Assembly (NCBI GenBank): GCA_964595575.1
Contig: CAZQRA010000006.1
Location: forward strand, 27,155-91,154
Direction: 5' to 3'
DNA: 64,000 nucleotides
Source of the DNA: PALSA-612 sp964595575
Lineage (GTDB): Bacteria > Actinomycetota > Thermoleophilia > Gaiellales > Gaiellaceae
Shown: piece by piece, positions 17,100 through 25,744 of the stretch
How the letters are laid out: each line of letters opens with the position of its first letter
Position numbering within the stretch: position 1 is the stretch's first letter
Translations under genes and position numbers: made by a program
Notes under the pieces: generated by a model
Databases searched by the model: none
Seen by the model: the letters and a program-made list of their open reading frames with translations, nothing else
What the model was told of the DNA's origin: nothing

Positions 17100-18011
17100 T
17101 CAGATGAGGTCTGCGAACAGGCGGTCGAGGCGGCGAAAGTAGGCGAGCGCGCCGGCGAGCAGAACGAGCGTGCTGGCGAGCGAGGCGAGCACTACCGACA
17201 GCGAGGGCGGCGGCGCTCCCGCCAGAGCCCAGCGGAATCCCTCGACCACGCCCACCATCGGATTCAGGCCGTAGACCGTACGCCAGGGTTCGGGGACGAG
17301 GGTGCTGGGGTAGGCCACAGGCGAGGCAAAGAGCCAGACCTGGGCTAGCAGGGGTACCAGTATCTGGACATCGCGGTAGATGACATTGGCAGCCGCCAGC
17401 GCGGTGCCCACGGAGGCGGCCAGGGCAAAGGCCAGGATCGTCAGCCCGGGAACGGCGAGCGCAGCGGCTGGCCGGGGGTACATGCCGTAGATCCCGGCCA
17501 TGCCCGCGAGGAGCAGCCCAAGGGCGATGAGGTAGTCGAGGAGGAAAGAGGCGGACGAGGCGAGAGGAATGGCGAGGCGGGGTACGTACACCTTGGAGAT
17601 GAGGCTGACGTTCTTGACGAGGCTTTGAGAGGTGCTCGTCATCGACTGGGCGAAGAGGCTCCAGGGGAGGAGCGCGGCGAAGGCGAAGACGGGGTAAGGA
17701 ACCCCTTGAGACGGGACTTGGATCACCTTGGAGACAAAGGCCCAGAAGACAAGCATGAGGACAAGAGGTTGCGCCACCGCCCAGCCGACTCCAAACAGGC
17801 TTTGTCTGTATCGAACCTTCAGGTCGCGCCAAACCAGGAAGTAGAGAAGCTCTCGATGCCTCCAGATGTCGCGTAGGCCTGCCGCCCACCCTGGTCCTGG
17901 CTCGATGCGAACTCGGTGTCTCGAGCGACTCAGCAGGCCGTACGCGCGAGGCCCTCTCGGTACGATCTCTGACGGGCGAGGGGTGGGCTTGGTGTCCTCG
18001 ATGGGCATCAT
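17100..18011 (-). CDS. wzm: ABC-2 polysaccharide export permease (Wzm-type)
   Basis: About 303 residues if started at the internal ATG 18011 (or 18008). A soluble N-terminal segment with RELLYFLVWRDLKVRYRQSLFG is the hallmark of Wzm/TagG permeases. Five to six membrane segments follow, such as PLVLMLVFWAFVSKVI, LDYLIALGLLLAGMAGI, VPLLAQVWLFASPVAY and LSVVLASLASTLVLLAGAL. It forms the channel for the Wzt partner. There is no stop codon between this gene and the upstream glycosyltransferase, so the reading frame is continuous with it. A weak AGG lies eight bases before ATG 18011. It may therefore be a fusion protein or an internally initiated gene. Confidence 0.88.
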   Translation of the reverse strand: MMPIEDTKPTPRPSEIVPRGPRAYGLLSRSRHRVRIEPGPGWAAGLRDIWRHRELLYFLVWRDLKVRYRQSLFGVGWAVAQPLVLMLVFWAFVSKVIQVPSQGVPYPVFAFAALLPWSLFAQSMTSTSQSLVKNVSLISKVYVPRLAIPLASSASFLLDYLIALGLLLAGMAGIYGMYPRPAAALAVPGLTILAFALAASVGTALAAANVIYRDVQILVPLLAQVWLFASPVAYPSTLVPEPWRTVYGLNPMVGVVEGFRWALAGAPPPSLSVVLASLASTLVLLAGALAYFRRLDRLFADLI

Positions 18012-18962
18012 CGCGGGGGCCTGGCCCTTCGTCCTTGCTGCCTCGAACACGAATCCCGAGGCGTTCGCGGCTTGGGATAGGAGGAGAAGCGCGGCAAGCC
18101 GAAACGCCTCGGCCGATCGAGTTGAGTCAGAGAACGGCTGGGAGACCAGCCGTGCGTAGAAGCTCAGGGGCTCCGGCTGAACGCCGCGACCGACCCTACC
18201 GGAGCGGAGGCGATGGAAGAGGAAGCCTCCCCGTCCATACTCGAAGTTCCGCCTCAAGAAGCTTCCCAGGGAGAGCGCGTGGGCGTGGTACACGACGGCC
18301 TCCTCGGCGTAGACGAGCTCGTATCCGTGCTCGATCCACCGCCCACAGAACTCGCGATCCTCGCCAGCGGCAGTAGGAAATGTCGTGTCGAACCCTCCGA
18401 CTTCGAGGAAGGGCTCTCGATAGACGGCGAGATTGCTCGAGGCAAGGAATGGGGGATTTCTTCGCTCTCCGTGGAAGTAGTAGGCGTACAGGAAATCAAG
18501 GAGCATCTGCGCCGCCGTGGAGTAGGGATTGTCGGTCAGGGCGTTCACCGTCCGACCGCCGACAGCGGCCTCGGGTCGAGCCGTGAGGAATCGGCCCAGA
18601 GCTCTCAGCCAGGCCGAGTGGGGTAGGCAGTCGTCGTCGGTGAATGCCAAGCACGTCCCCTGAGCCTGCTCCGCCCCCACGTTGCGCGCTGCTGCGGGGC
18701 CACGGTGAGGCGTGGTGATCAGGCGGAGCTAGGCGGGGCTCGAGCAGCGCTCGACGACTGGGCCGGCGGTGGACCCGCCGTCCTCGACCACGAGGATCTC
18801 GTAGTGGTCGGGAGGGTAATCGAGGTCGCCTAGAGCCTCCAGACAAGCGGCCAGCGACTGGGGGCGGCCCCGGGTGGGCACGATGATGGAAAAGGTGGGA
18901 AGCGATCCGCGCCGTCCGGCGAGGTGACCCGCCCCGGCACCGTGGCGTTCGGGAGGAGGCAT
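18012..18962 (-). pseudogene. family 2 glycosyltransferase interrupted by an in-frame TAG; frame runs on into wzm
   Basis: From ATG 18962 the frame gives PTFSIIVPTRGRPQSLAACL and VVEDGGSTAGPV, then hits TAG at 18731-18729. The same frame continues at once with LITTPHRGPAAARNVGAEQA, FTDDDCLPHSAWL, PFLASSNLAVYRE and AGEDREFCGRW, all conserved GT2 parts, so a single nonsense codon splits the gene. A CAG-to-TAG transition would explain it. The GT2 frame has no terminator before the permease. Either the strain lacks this enzyme, a GTG downstream at 18680 makes a truncated product, or the TAG is a base-call error. Confidence 0.8.
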
Positions 18963-19140
18963 GCGTTCTAAGCGTAGTAGGGAGAGGGCCGAGTGGGGCG
19001 CAGGCGAGCCGGCTCGGCCGCTCAGCGAGTGCGCCTCCGGCGGGTTGCCCACCCTGGAGCGGTCACGGGCCACGGTCGTCGGCGTTGGGCCTGCGGGAGT
19101 CAGCCTGCGCCCGCGGGAGGTAGCGTCGTCCCGGCCGTCT

Positions 19141-19824
19141 ATGCTTTCCTGCGTGATCTCGCCTCAGCGCCTGCGCCGCCTGAGGCGGCCGGCCTTCCTG
19201 GGGACCCTGCGGCGGACGAAACCCCTGAGCGACTGGTGGGGCTTCGATCGTGGTACGCCGGTCGACCGCTATTACATCGAGCGCTTTCTGGCGGAGCATC
19301 GGGACGCTGTCCGGGGGCGCGTGCTCGAGGTGAAGGACTCGCGCTACACGGATCGCTTTGGTAGCAGCGTCCGGGAGCGGGCCGTTCTCGACATCAACTC
19401 CGCCAATCCACGCGCCACCGTCATCGCCGACCTCGCTACCGCCGACGCCGTTCCGACCGACTCCTTCGACTGCTTCATCCTCACCCAGACCCTCCAGTAC
19501 GTCTACGACCTTCCTGCCGCGCTCCGCCACGCCCACCGGATCCTGTCTCCCGGTGGCGTCCTCTTGGTCACGGCTCCTGCTCTCAGCCGCATCGACCCAG
19601 CTTGTCCGGACAAGGAGTACTGGCGCTTCACTGCCGCCTCGTTGCGGTCTCTGCTAGCCGAGGTGTTCCCTCCCGACCGGGTCGCGGTCCGGACCTACGG
19701 CAACGTGCTGGCGGGGATCGCCTTCCTCACCGGCATGGCGGCCGAGGAGCTCCGCGCCCGGGAGCTGGCGGAGGACGACCCCTACTTCCCCCTCGTCGTC
19801 GCCGCCCGCGCCGAGAAGGGGTAA
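19141..19824 (+). CDS. class I SAM-dependent methyltransferase-like protein
   Basis: 227 residues from ATG 19141; a longer in-frame version from 18961 has an unconvincing basic leader. It shows DRYYIERFLAEHRDAVRGRVLEV, an acidic D-I-N-S pair (VLDINSANPRATVIADLATAD, split after NSANP), DCFILTQTLQYVYDLPAALRHA and a post-motif RILSPGGVLLVTAP, which is the standard methyltransferase motif IV-VI order. The glycine-rich motif I is replaced by VLEVKDSRYT, a known variant in polysaccharide loci. Target inferred to be a sugar or glycan end. It stands alone, divergent from the broken GT2 and convergent with the isomerase. Confidence 0.8.
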   Translation: MLSCVISPQRLRRLRRPAFLGTLRRTKPLSDWWGFDRGTPVDRYYIERFLAEHRDAVRGRVLEVKDSRYTDRFGSSVRERAVLDINSANPRATVIADLATADAVPTDSFDCFILTQTLQYVYDLPAALRHAHRILSPGGVLLVTAPALSRIDPACPDKEYWRFTAASLRSLLAEVFPPDRVAVRTYGNVLAGIAFLTGMAAEELRARELAEDDPYFPLVVAARAEKG

Positions 19825-19836
19825 GTGGCTCGTGCC

Positions 19837-20574
19837 TCACGACCCCTCGACCGCCTCGCGCCAGCGTCGCAAGAGCTGGGCGAGGGCAGGGCCGGGATCG
19901 GCTCCTTCGTACTCCAAGGTCACCGTTCCTTGGTAGCGCAGGGCCCGCAAGGCAGAAGCGAGACGCTCCAGGTCGAGGTCTCCGCACCCGGGAGCGACCG
20001 GTCGGGGGCGAGGGAGAAGCCGGCGGCGGAGCCGACGCCCGATCAGCCGCTCGAGCCTCGACGCGGCGCGCCCCTCCTTGAGGTGAACGTGGAGAAGTCG
20101 GCTCCCGAGAGCAGAGGCGAAGCGCGCCGGGTCGACTCCTGCCAAGAGGGCGTGACCGGTGTCGAGACAGGCGCCTGCGCCCTCGAGCCGGCTGATCGCC
20201 GGCACGACCTCCTCCGGCTTTGCCAAGGGCTGGTCCCAGTGGTTCTCCACGCAGAGAGCGATACCCTCCGGCATGAGGCCGGCGACCTCGACGAGGCGCG
20301 CGGGAGCACAGCAGGCAACGACGTGGCGGACGCCCAGGAGGGAGGCGAGAGCGACCGCGTGCTCGGGGTCGGCTCCACCGTCCTCGTAGAAGCCGCCGGC
20401 GCTCACCGCGGCGGCGGCCAGGCCCCGGGCGGCGATTGCCCGGGCTGCCTCGTGCGGGTGGGAGGCGTGCCCGAGCCATACCTCGACGGCGGTAAAGCCG
20501 ATGAGCCTCAGCTCGTCCAGGGCCTCGCCGAGGGGAAGGTGGCGGAAGGCGTAGGTGTGGCCGGCGAGGCGCAC
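19837..20574 (-). CDS. sugar phosphate isomerase/epimerase-like TIM barrel
   Basis: 245 residues. The xylose-isomerase-like AP-endonuclease-2 fold is suggested by RLAGHTYAFRHLPLGEALDEL, IGFTAVEVWLG, LCVENHW (metal-binding Glu and His), CLDTGHALLAG and LLHVHLKEG, ending in VTLEYEGADPG. These supply the Glu, Asp-x-x-His, His-x-His and Glu metal ligands of the family. The substrate is unknown; family members include inositol dehydratases and sugar epimerases. The start is GTG 20574, with AGAGGG immediately before it. Probably the last gene of a short unit with 20596-20787. Confidence 0.85.
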   Translation of the reverse strand: MRLAGHTYAFRHLPLGEALDELRLIGFTAVEVWLGHASHPHEAARAIAARGLAAAAVSAGGFYEDGGADPEHAVALASLLGVRHVVACCAPARLVEVAGLMPEGIALCVENHWDQPLAKPEEVVPAISRLEGAGACLDTGHALLAGVDPARFASALGSRLLHVHLKEGRAASRLERLIGRRLRRRLLPRPRPVAPGCGDLDLERLASALRALRYQGTVTLEYEGADPGPALAQLLRRWREAVEGS

Positions 20575-20595
20575 CCCTCTGTCACGCGCCGCAGC

Positions 20596-20787
20596 TCACG
20601 GCCCTGGTCTTGGCGGCGCGGCCTGCCGCTCCTGGGCGCGGCGCCAAGCTCGGTAGCGTCCTCTGCGGGTAGCCCAGGCGACCAAGCGGACGAGGCCGGC
20701 GAGGAAGGTGCCGACAACTCGCTCCGTCCAGCGCTCGACCCATTCCAGGATGCGAAGAACCCAGGTCACCGCGATCGCGATGGCCAT
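20596..20787 (-). CDS. possible small membrane protein, 63 aa
   Basis: One hydrophobic N-terminal stretch (MAIAIAVTWVLRILEWVERW, then VVGTFLAGLVRLVAWA) followed by a strongly basic tail. The ATG is at 20787 and no clear ribosome site is seen. The stop is 21 bases before the isomerase start, same strand. I cannot name a family, and it may not be a gene. Confidence 0.4.
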   Translation of the reverse strand: MAIAIAVTWVLRILEWVERWTERVVGTFLAGLVRLVAWATRRGRYRAWRRAQERQAAPPRPGP

Positions 20788-20834
20788 GGTACTCGGCCCA
20801 GCCGCCTGTCCGGAGTCCTCCCTGGGGCTGGCTC

Positions 20835-20840
20835 TACGAT
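20835..20840 (+). promoter_or_regulatory. -10-like TACGAT before 20847, probable leaderless start
   Basis: TACGAT ends six bases before ATG 20847; there is no Shine-Dalgarno and no clear -35. Confidence 0.4.
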
Positions 20841-20846
20841 CGGGCT

Positions 20847-23567
20847 ATGGACCCCTCGCCTCGGCTAGGCTCGCCCCCGCGAGCTACGAGCGCGGAAGCT
20901 GAGTCCACGTCACCCCCGCGCCCTCGCTGGCGGAAGGTCGCCTGCCTCTCGAGCGCTCCCTGGAATCCCTACCTGCGACTCCTGTACCAACATCTCGCAG
21001 ACCAGGGTATGGAGCCGGTGCCAAGCGGGCGCCTGACGGTGTCGTGGCTGTGGCAGAGGAGGCGCGACGTCGGCTATCTCCACGTTCACTGGCCCGAGAG
21101 CCTCTACCGGCTCGGGCGCGGCCCCCGCCTGCTCCGACCGGCGCTCTCTTGGGTCAAGCTCGTCCTCTTCGCGATCAGGCTGGCCTGGGCCCGCCTCCTC
21201 GGCTACCGGCTGCTGTGGACGGTCCACCAGCTCTACCCGCACGAGCGGGAGGGCTGGGCCCGCGACGCGCTGGCCGTCCAGCTTCTCGGTCGAGCCTCCA
21301 GCCTCCTCCTTGTCCACGACGCCGCCACCGCCTCGCGCGTGCGGGAGGCCCTCCCTGGGGCCGAGCGCAAGATCCACGTCATTCCCCACGGCTCCTACAT
21401 CGGCGTCTACCCGCCCGGGCGCCCGCGGGGGGTCGTGCGCGCCGACCTGGGGATCCCGGACGACGCCCTCGTCTTCCTCAGCTTCGGGGAGCTTCGGGCC
21501 TACAAGGAGGTGGAGCTTCTGCTCGAAGCTTTCCGGTCCACGCATCTTCCTCGGGCGCGACTCGTCGTGGCCGGTCATCCCAAGGACGCCCGGGTGGCGG
21601 CGTCGGTGAGGGAGGCAGCGAGGGCCGACCCTCGCATCGTCCCCCTGCTCGGGTGGGTAGCCGAGGCGAGCGTCGCCGAGCTCTTCGGGGCTTGCGACGT
21701 CGCTGTGCTGGCGCGTGGCGACGGCGGTACCTCGGGGTCGCTCATCCTGGCTATGTCGCTCGAGCTGCCGGTGGTGGCCGCCGACCAGCCCGCCTACCGT
21801 GAGCTCCTCGACGGGGGTCGGTCCGGGTGGCTCTTTCGCGCGGGTGACGTGGACTCGCTGGGCGGCGCTCTCCTTCGGGTCGCCGCCGAGGCCGCCTCCG
21901 TGCGCGAGCGTGGACGGCGAGCCTACGAGGTAGCAGAGCGTCTGTCGTGGCCGCAGGCGGCCGCGCGGACGGCCGCGCTTCTCCGTGAGCTGGCGCCGGG
22001 CGCGTCCCCCCGCCCCAGCCTCCTGGTTGCAGCCGGCTCGCCTCGCCTGGCATGGCTCGTCATCGCCCTCGGGGCAGCGCTCAGGCTGGCCCAGTACGCA
22101 TCCGGCCGCTCGTTGTGGCTGGACGAGTCGTACCTGGCCTTGAACGTGCTCGGGCGCTCCTACTCGGGCCTGCTCGGCCGCTTGGACTACGCCCAAGGCG
22201 CTCCCCCCGGGTTCTTGGTGGCCGTGAAGCTGCTCAGCGACGCCTTGGGCAGCGGCGAGGAGGTGCTGCGGGCGGTTCCCCTCGTTGCCGGCCTGCTCTC
22301 TCTCCCCCTCTTTCACAAGCTGGCCAGGCTCACGCTCCCGCCGGCAGCGGCGAACGTGGCCCTCCTCCTCTTCGCCGTCAGCGGCGGGCTCATCCGCTAC
22401 TCCTCCGAGCTCAAGCCCTACGCGCTGGACGTGGCGGCGGCTCTCCTCGTCAGCTGGCTGGCGGCGGCCCGCTGGCGGAAGGGGCTGACCGTGCGCGACG
22501 GGCTGCTCCTGGGCGCATGCGGACTGATCGCGGCGGCCTTCTCCTACGCGGCCGTGTTCGTCCTTGCCGCGGTGGCGGTGGCGACCCTCGCTGGGCTGGG
22601 GATCGAGCGCAGGCGCGAGACCGTGCCCGCGGTAGCCGCGATGTTGGCTCCCTGGGTGGGCGCTCTCGCGGGGGTCTACTTCCTCCTCGCGCCCAAGGTG
22701 CGCGACCTCCAGGAGACCGCCCTCACCTCCTTCTACCTCCCTCTGCCCCCGTCCTCGGGGGCCGAGCTGCGCCGGCTCGGCGGGGCAGCCACTGACCTCT
22801 TCACCAACCACGTGGCTCTGGACCTACCCTTGTCGGTCGGCCTCGTCGCCGCCGCGCTCGGCTGCCTCGGCGTCTGGGCACTGGCTCGAGCAAGTCCCTT
22901 CTTCCTGCTGCTCTCGGCCGCTCTCGTCGGCTCTGTGGTGGTGGCGTCGGCCCTCGACCTGTACCCGTGGGGGGGCAGGTTCACCTTGTTCCTCGTCCCC
23001 TTCGTCATCCTGGCCGTCGCGTCCGGGATCGGCCGTGTCGCCGAGGTGGGGCGGGGCTCGCTGCTCCTCGCCTCGGCGCTGGCCGTGCTCGTCCTCGCCC
23101 TGCCGCTTGGCAGGGCTGCCTACCACCTCCCGGAGCCGCGTACGCTGGAGGAGATGAAGCCCCTCGTTCGTCGTCTAGGGGCGGGATGGCGTCAGGGAGA
23201 CACGCTCTACCTGAACGCCTCCGCCCAGTACGCCTTCCGCTACTACAGCCAATACCGGGGCATGGCCGAGCGGACAGGGCGGACTCTGTGGCCGGTGGTT
23301 CCCGCCCCAGGCGGCCGCTCGGGGACCTCGCCTGCCCTGCTCTCGTCGCCTCCCAGCGTGGTCGTGGGACGGCCCAGGGAGGAGACCGTCACCGCCGTGT
23401 CCCGGCGTGTCGCTGCCCTCAGCGTGCGCAGGCGCCGTATCTGGGTTCTCCTTAGCCACCTCCAGCAGGAGGATCTCCGCTCTCTTCCCGCCCGTCTTGG
23501 CGGCTCGGTGCGTCGGGGAGCGGTCATCCGGCCCGGAGCCGCCCTCTTCCTCTACCAGCGGAAGTAG
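20847..23567 (+). CDS. fusion: GT4 glycosyltransferase - GT-C (PMT/GT39-like) membrane transferase
   Basis: 906 residues. The N-terminal GT-B domain (about 30-390) has WNPYLRLLYQHLADQG, HVHWPESLYRLG, WTVHQLYPHE, then FLSFGELRAYKEVELLLEAF and a donor site with GGTSGSLILAMSLELPVVAAD, where the first Glu of E-x7-E is replaced by a GT-S motif common in this subfamily. The C-terminal part (about 400-830) is a polytopic membrane protein with about ten hydrophobic segments and an early loop SLWLDESYLALN, D426-E427 being in the place of the GT-C catalytic acid. A soluble tail follows. One protein could hold both a cytoplasmic nucleotide-sugar enzyme and an external polyprenyl-sugar enzyme. Confidence 0.88.
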   Translation: MDPSPRLGSPPRATSAEAESTSPPRPRWRKVACLSSAPWNPYLRLLYQHLADQGMEPVPSGRLTVSWLWQRRRDVGYLHVHWPESLYRLGRGPRLLRPALSWVKLVLFAIRLAWARLLGYRLLWTVHQLYPHEREGWARDALAVQLLGRASSLLLVHDAATASRVREALPGAERKIHVIPHGSYIGVYPPGRPRGVVRADLGIPDDALVFLSFGELRAYKEVELLLEAFRSTHLPRARLVVAGHPKDARVAASVREAARADPRIVPLLGWVAEASVAELFGACDVAVLARGDGGTSGSLILAMSLELPVVAADQPAYRELLDGGRSGWLFRAGDVDSLGGALLRVAAEAASVRERGRRAYEVAERLSWPQAAARTAALLRELAPGASPRPSLLVAAGSPRLAWLVIALGAALRLAQYASGRSLWLDESYLALNVLGRSYSGLLGRLDYAQGAPPGFLVAVKLLSDALGSGEEVLRAVPLVAGLLSLPLFHKLARLTLPPAAANVALLLFAVSGGLIRYSSELKPYALDVAAALLVSWLAAARWRKGLTVRDGLLLGACGLIAAAFSYAAVFVLAAVAVATLAGLGIERRRETVPAVAAMLAPWVGALAGVYFLLAPKVRDLQETALTSFYLPLPPSSGAELRRLGGAATDLFTNHVALDLPLSVGLVAAALGCLGVWALARASPFFLLLSAALVGSVVVASALDLYPWGGRFTLFLVPFVILAVASGIGRVAEVGRGSLLLASALAVLVLALPLGRAAYHLPEPRTLEEMKPLVRRLGAGWRQGDTLYLNASAQYAFRYYSQYRGMAERTGRTLWPVVPAPGGRSGTSPALLSSPPSVVVGRPREETVTAVSRRVAALSVRRRRIWVLLSHLQQEDLRSLPARLGGSVRRGAVIRPGAALFLYQRK

Positions 23568-23588
23568 GCGGGGAAGAGGGCGAGGGGC

Positions 23589-23594
23589 TACGCT
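23589..23594 (+). promoter_or_regulatory. -10-like TACGCT before 23602
   Basis: TACGCT ends seven bases before ATG 23602 without a ribosome site, matching the leaderless pattern at other starts in the window. The gene could also be read from the upstream transcript. Confidence 0.35.
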
Positions 23595-23601
23595 CACCCC
23601 C

Positions 23602-24864
23602 ATGACCTGGAGGCAGGCCTCGATCGAGCCGTTCTCCATCGTGTGCCTCTCCAGCCAGGAGTGGGCTTGCGACCTGCCTACGAACCGGCAGCAGATCATG
23701 CGCCGGGCGGCCGAGCGTGGCCATCGCGTGCTCTTCGTGGAGACGGGCTCCTTCCTCGGCACGCTGCTCCTTCGCCTCCTGCTGGAGCCACGACGGGCCT
23801 CCCTTGCGCGGCGGCTCTTCGCCAGCGAGGCGGTCGCCCCCCGGGTCCGGGTACGACGGGCGCTGAACGTGCTCCCCTGGCGCACCCGCTATCGCACGGC
23901 CAGCACGCTCAACTGTCGCCTCACCGCGCCCGTCCTGCGCGCCCTCGGCCGTCGGCTTCCCCGCCCCCTGGTGCTCTGGGTATACGACCCCCTGGCCGCT
24001 TGGCTCATCGGATCGTGCGGCGAGGCCTTGGCTGTGTACGACTGCGTCGACGACTACGTGGAGCAGGCGGGCAGGGATCCCCGACGGCGGGCGCTGGCCG
24101 CGGCCGGCGACGAGTGGGCGACGCGCCGATCCGCCCTCGTGTTCGCCACCACGCGCTCCCTGTACGAGAGGAAGCGCCGGCTCAATCCTCGAACCTACCT
24201 CGTTCCCAACGCCGGCGACAGTGTCCTCTTCCAACGGGCCGGCGACTCTGGCATCGTCGCCTCCGAGGTGGCCCGGCTTGCCCGACCGGTGCTCGGCTTC
24301 GCGGGGAACCTCACCGCGGAGAAGGTCGACTTCGCCCTCCTGGAGGCAGTAGCGCGCGCCAGGCCGGCCTGGACGCTCCTCCTCGTCGGCCCGGGTCAAC
24401 GCGACTGCCGGGAGGAGCTTGGGCGCCTCGCGCGGCTACCCAACGTGCGCTGGGTCGGGGCGAAGCCCCACCACGAGCTTCCGCGGTACGTCGCCGCCTT
24501 CGACGTCGGCGTCATCCCCTACCGGTGGACCGCGTACACCAAGAGCTGCTTTCCCCTCAAGCTCTACGAGTACCTGGCGGCCGGCAAGCCGGTGGTGGCG
24601 ACCGGCCTGCCCGAGCTCCGCGGCATGGAGCCCGACGTGGTGGTCGTCGACGGGGTGCAGCCCTTCGTCGAGGCAGTGGCCCTCGCGCTAGAGCGCTCGA
24701 GCGAGGAGGACAGGGCGCGCCGGCGGGCGATCGCTGAGGCCAACACCTGGGACGCAAGGGCAGCCCGCCTGCTCGCTCTCGTCGCCTCCGCGGTGGAGGG
24801 TGACGGCCAAGCTCCGGCTCCCGGCGCTAGCGTCATGGGGACCGGTAGCCACCTCGCGCGATGA
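23602..24864 (+). CDS. GT4-family glycosyltransferase
   Basis: 420 residues. It begins SIVCLSSQEWACDLPTNRQQIMRRAAERGHRVLFVE, broken here after the TNRQQ that many such enzymes share, then VLWVYDPLAAWLIG, VYDCVDDYVEQAG, LGFAGNLTAEKVDFALLE, LVGPGQRD, PYRWTAYTKSCFPLKLYEYLAAGKPVVAT and the closing VDGVQPFVEAV. The VYDCVDDY and K-S-F-PLK-YEYLA-GKPVV blocks identify a well-known exopolysaccharide GT-B family. ATG 23602 replaces a longer frame whose leader is not protein-like. Its stop overlaps the next ATG (ATGA). Confidence 0.9.
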   Translation: MTWRQASIEPFSIVCLSSQEWACDLPTNRQQIMRRAAERGHRVLFVETGSFLGTLLLRLLLEPRRASLARRLFASEAVAPRVRVRRALNVLPWRTRYRTASTLNCRLTAPVLRALGRRLPRPLVLWVYDPLAAWLIGSCGEALAVYDCVDDYVEQAGRDPRRRALAAAGDEWATRRSALVFATTRSLYERKRRLNPRTYLVPNAGDSVLFQRAGDSGIVASEVARLARPVLGFAGNLTAEKVDFALLEAVARARPAWTLLLVGPGQRDCREELGRLARLPNVRWVGAKPHHELPRYVAAFDVGVIPYRWTAYTKSCFPLKLYEYLAAGKPVVATGLPELRGMEPDVVVVDGVQPFVEAVALALERSSEEDRARRRAIAEANTWDARAARLLALVASAVEGDGQAPAPGASVMGTGSHLAR

Positions 24865-25721
24865 GAGAGGCCCTGTTTCTCCTCCTTCGCTCCACCCTGA
24901 TTCCCGCCCTCGTCCGGGAGCTCGTGCAGCGGCGGAGGGCGACCATCCTCGTGTGGCACGACCCCGACCCCGACGCCTTCGAGCGGCACCTGCGTCTGCT
25001 GCGCAGGCTCTACACGCCGGTCTCCCTGCGGGCGGTAGTCGATGCCATCAAGACGGGGAGGATGCGGGAGCTTCCACCCAAGCCCCTCGTCCTCACGCTG
25101 GACGACGGTCACGAGGGCAACGCCCGGCTCTTGCCCGTGATCGAGCGTTACGGCGTTCCTGTCACCATCTTCCTCTGCAGCGCGATCATCGGCACGAGGA
25201 GGCCGTTTCCGTTCGTTCTCGGGCGGGCCTCCTCCCGCGGCCGAGAGGATCGCGAGCCGGGGCGGCACTTCGGGCTGTCCGAGGAAGCGATCGAGCGCAT
25301 GCGCCATGCCGTCGACTTCCAGTCGCACACGGCCACCCACTCCAGGCTCCCGCTGTGCACGACCGAGCGGGCGCGGCGCGAGATCGCCGGCTCCAAGCGG
25401 GAGCTCGAGCGGCGCTTCGGGCTCGAGGTGTACGCCCTCGCCTACCCCAACGGGGACTACTCCGACCGGGACATCGAGCTGGCCAAGGAGGCAGGATACG
25501 GCTGCGCGCTCGCCGCCGACGCCGGCTTCAACGGCGCGGGAAGCGACCTCTTTCGCCTCCGGCGCCTCACGCTCGACGACGGGGCGGGCCCCTCGGAGCT
25601 GGTCGTCAAGGCGAGCGGGGTGTGGGCCTTCCTCAAGCGGCTGGTCGTGGGGCAGCCCTACGGCTACCGCCCGGCGACTGCGGAGGGCGTCGTCCCTGCG
25701 GCCGGCAGGAGCCCCGGCTAG
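24861..25721 (+). CDS. polysaccharide deacetylase (CE4 / NodB-type)
   Basis: 286 residues. It hydrolyses N- or O-acetyl groups on sugars with a divalent metal. LVLTLDDGHEGN gives the catalytic D81 and metal D82, FQSHTATHSRLP gives H156 and H160, and YALAYPNGDYSD corresponds to motif 3; the later LRRLTLDD may carry the remaining site. The N-terminus, FLLLRSTLIPALVREL, is only mildly hydrophobic and not a clear signal peptide. The gene is coupled to the GT (ATGA) and followed by a GNAT gene, suggesting deacetylation followed by re-acylation. Confidence 0.9.
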   Translation: MREALFLLLRSTLIPALVRELVQRRRATILVWHDPDPDAFERHLRLLRRLYTPVSLRAVVDAIKTGRMRELPPKPLVLTLDDGHEGNARLLPVIERYGVPVTIFLCSAIIGTRRPFPFVLGRASSRGREDREPGRHFGLSEEAIERMRHAVDFQSHTATHSRLPLCTTERARREIAGSKRELERRFGLEVYALAYPNGDYSDRDIELAKEAGYGCALAADAGFNGAGSDLFRLRRLTLDDGAGPSELVVKASGVWAFLKRLVVGQPYGYRPATAEGVVPAAGRSPG

Positions 25722-25744
25722 CCTCAGGACCTGTGCCCGTGGCC

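Noticed and set aside
15856..17889. Long minus frame making a fusion of the permease region and the Wzt ATPase
   Set aside because: The upstream part is the out-of-frame shadow of the permease; ATG 17097 begins the true ATPase two bases after the permease stop.
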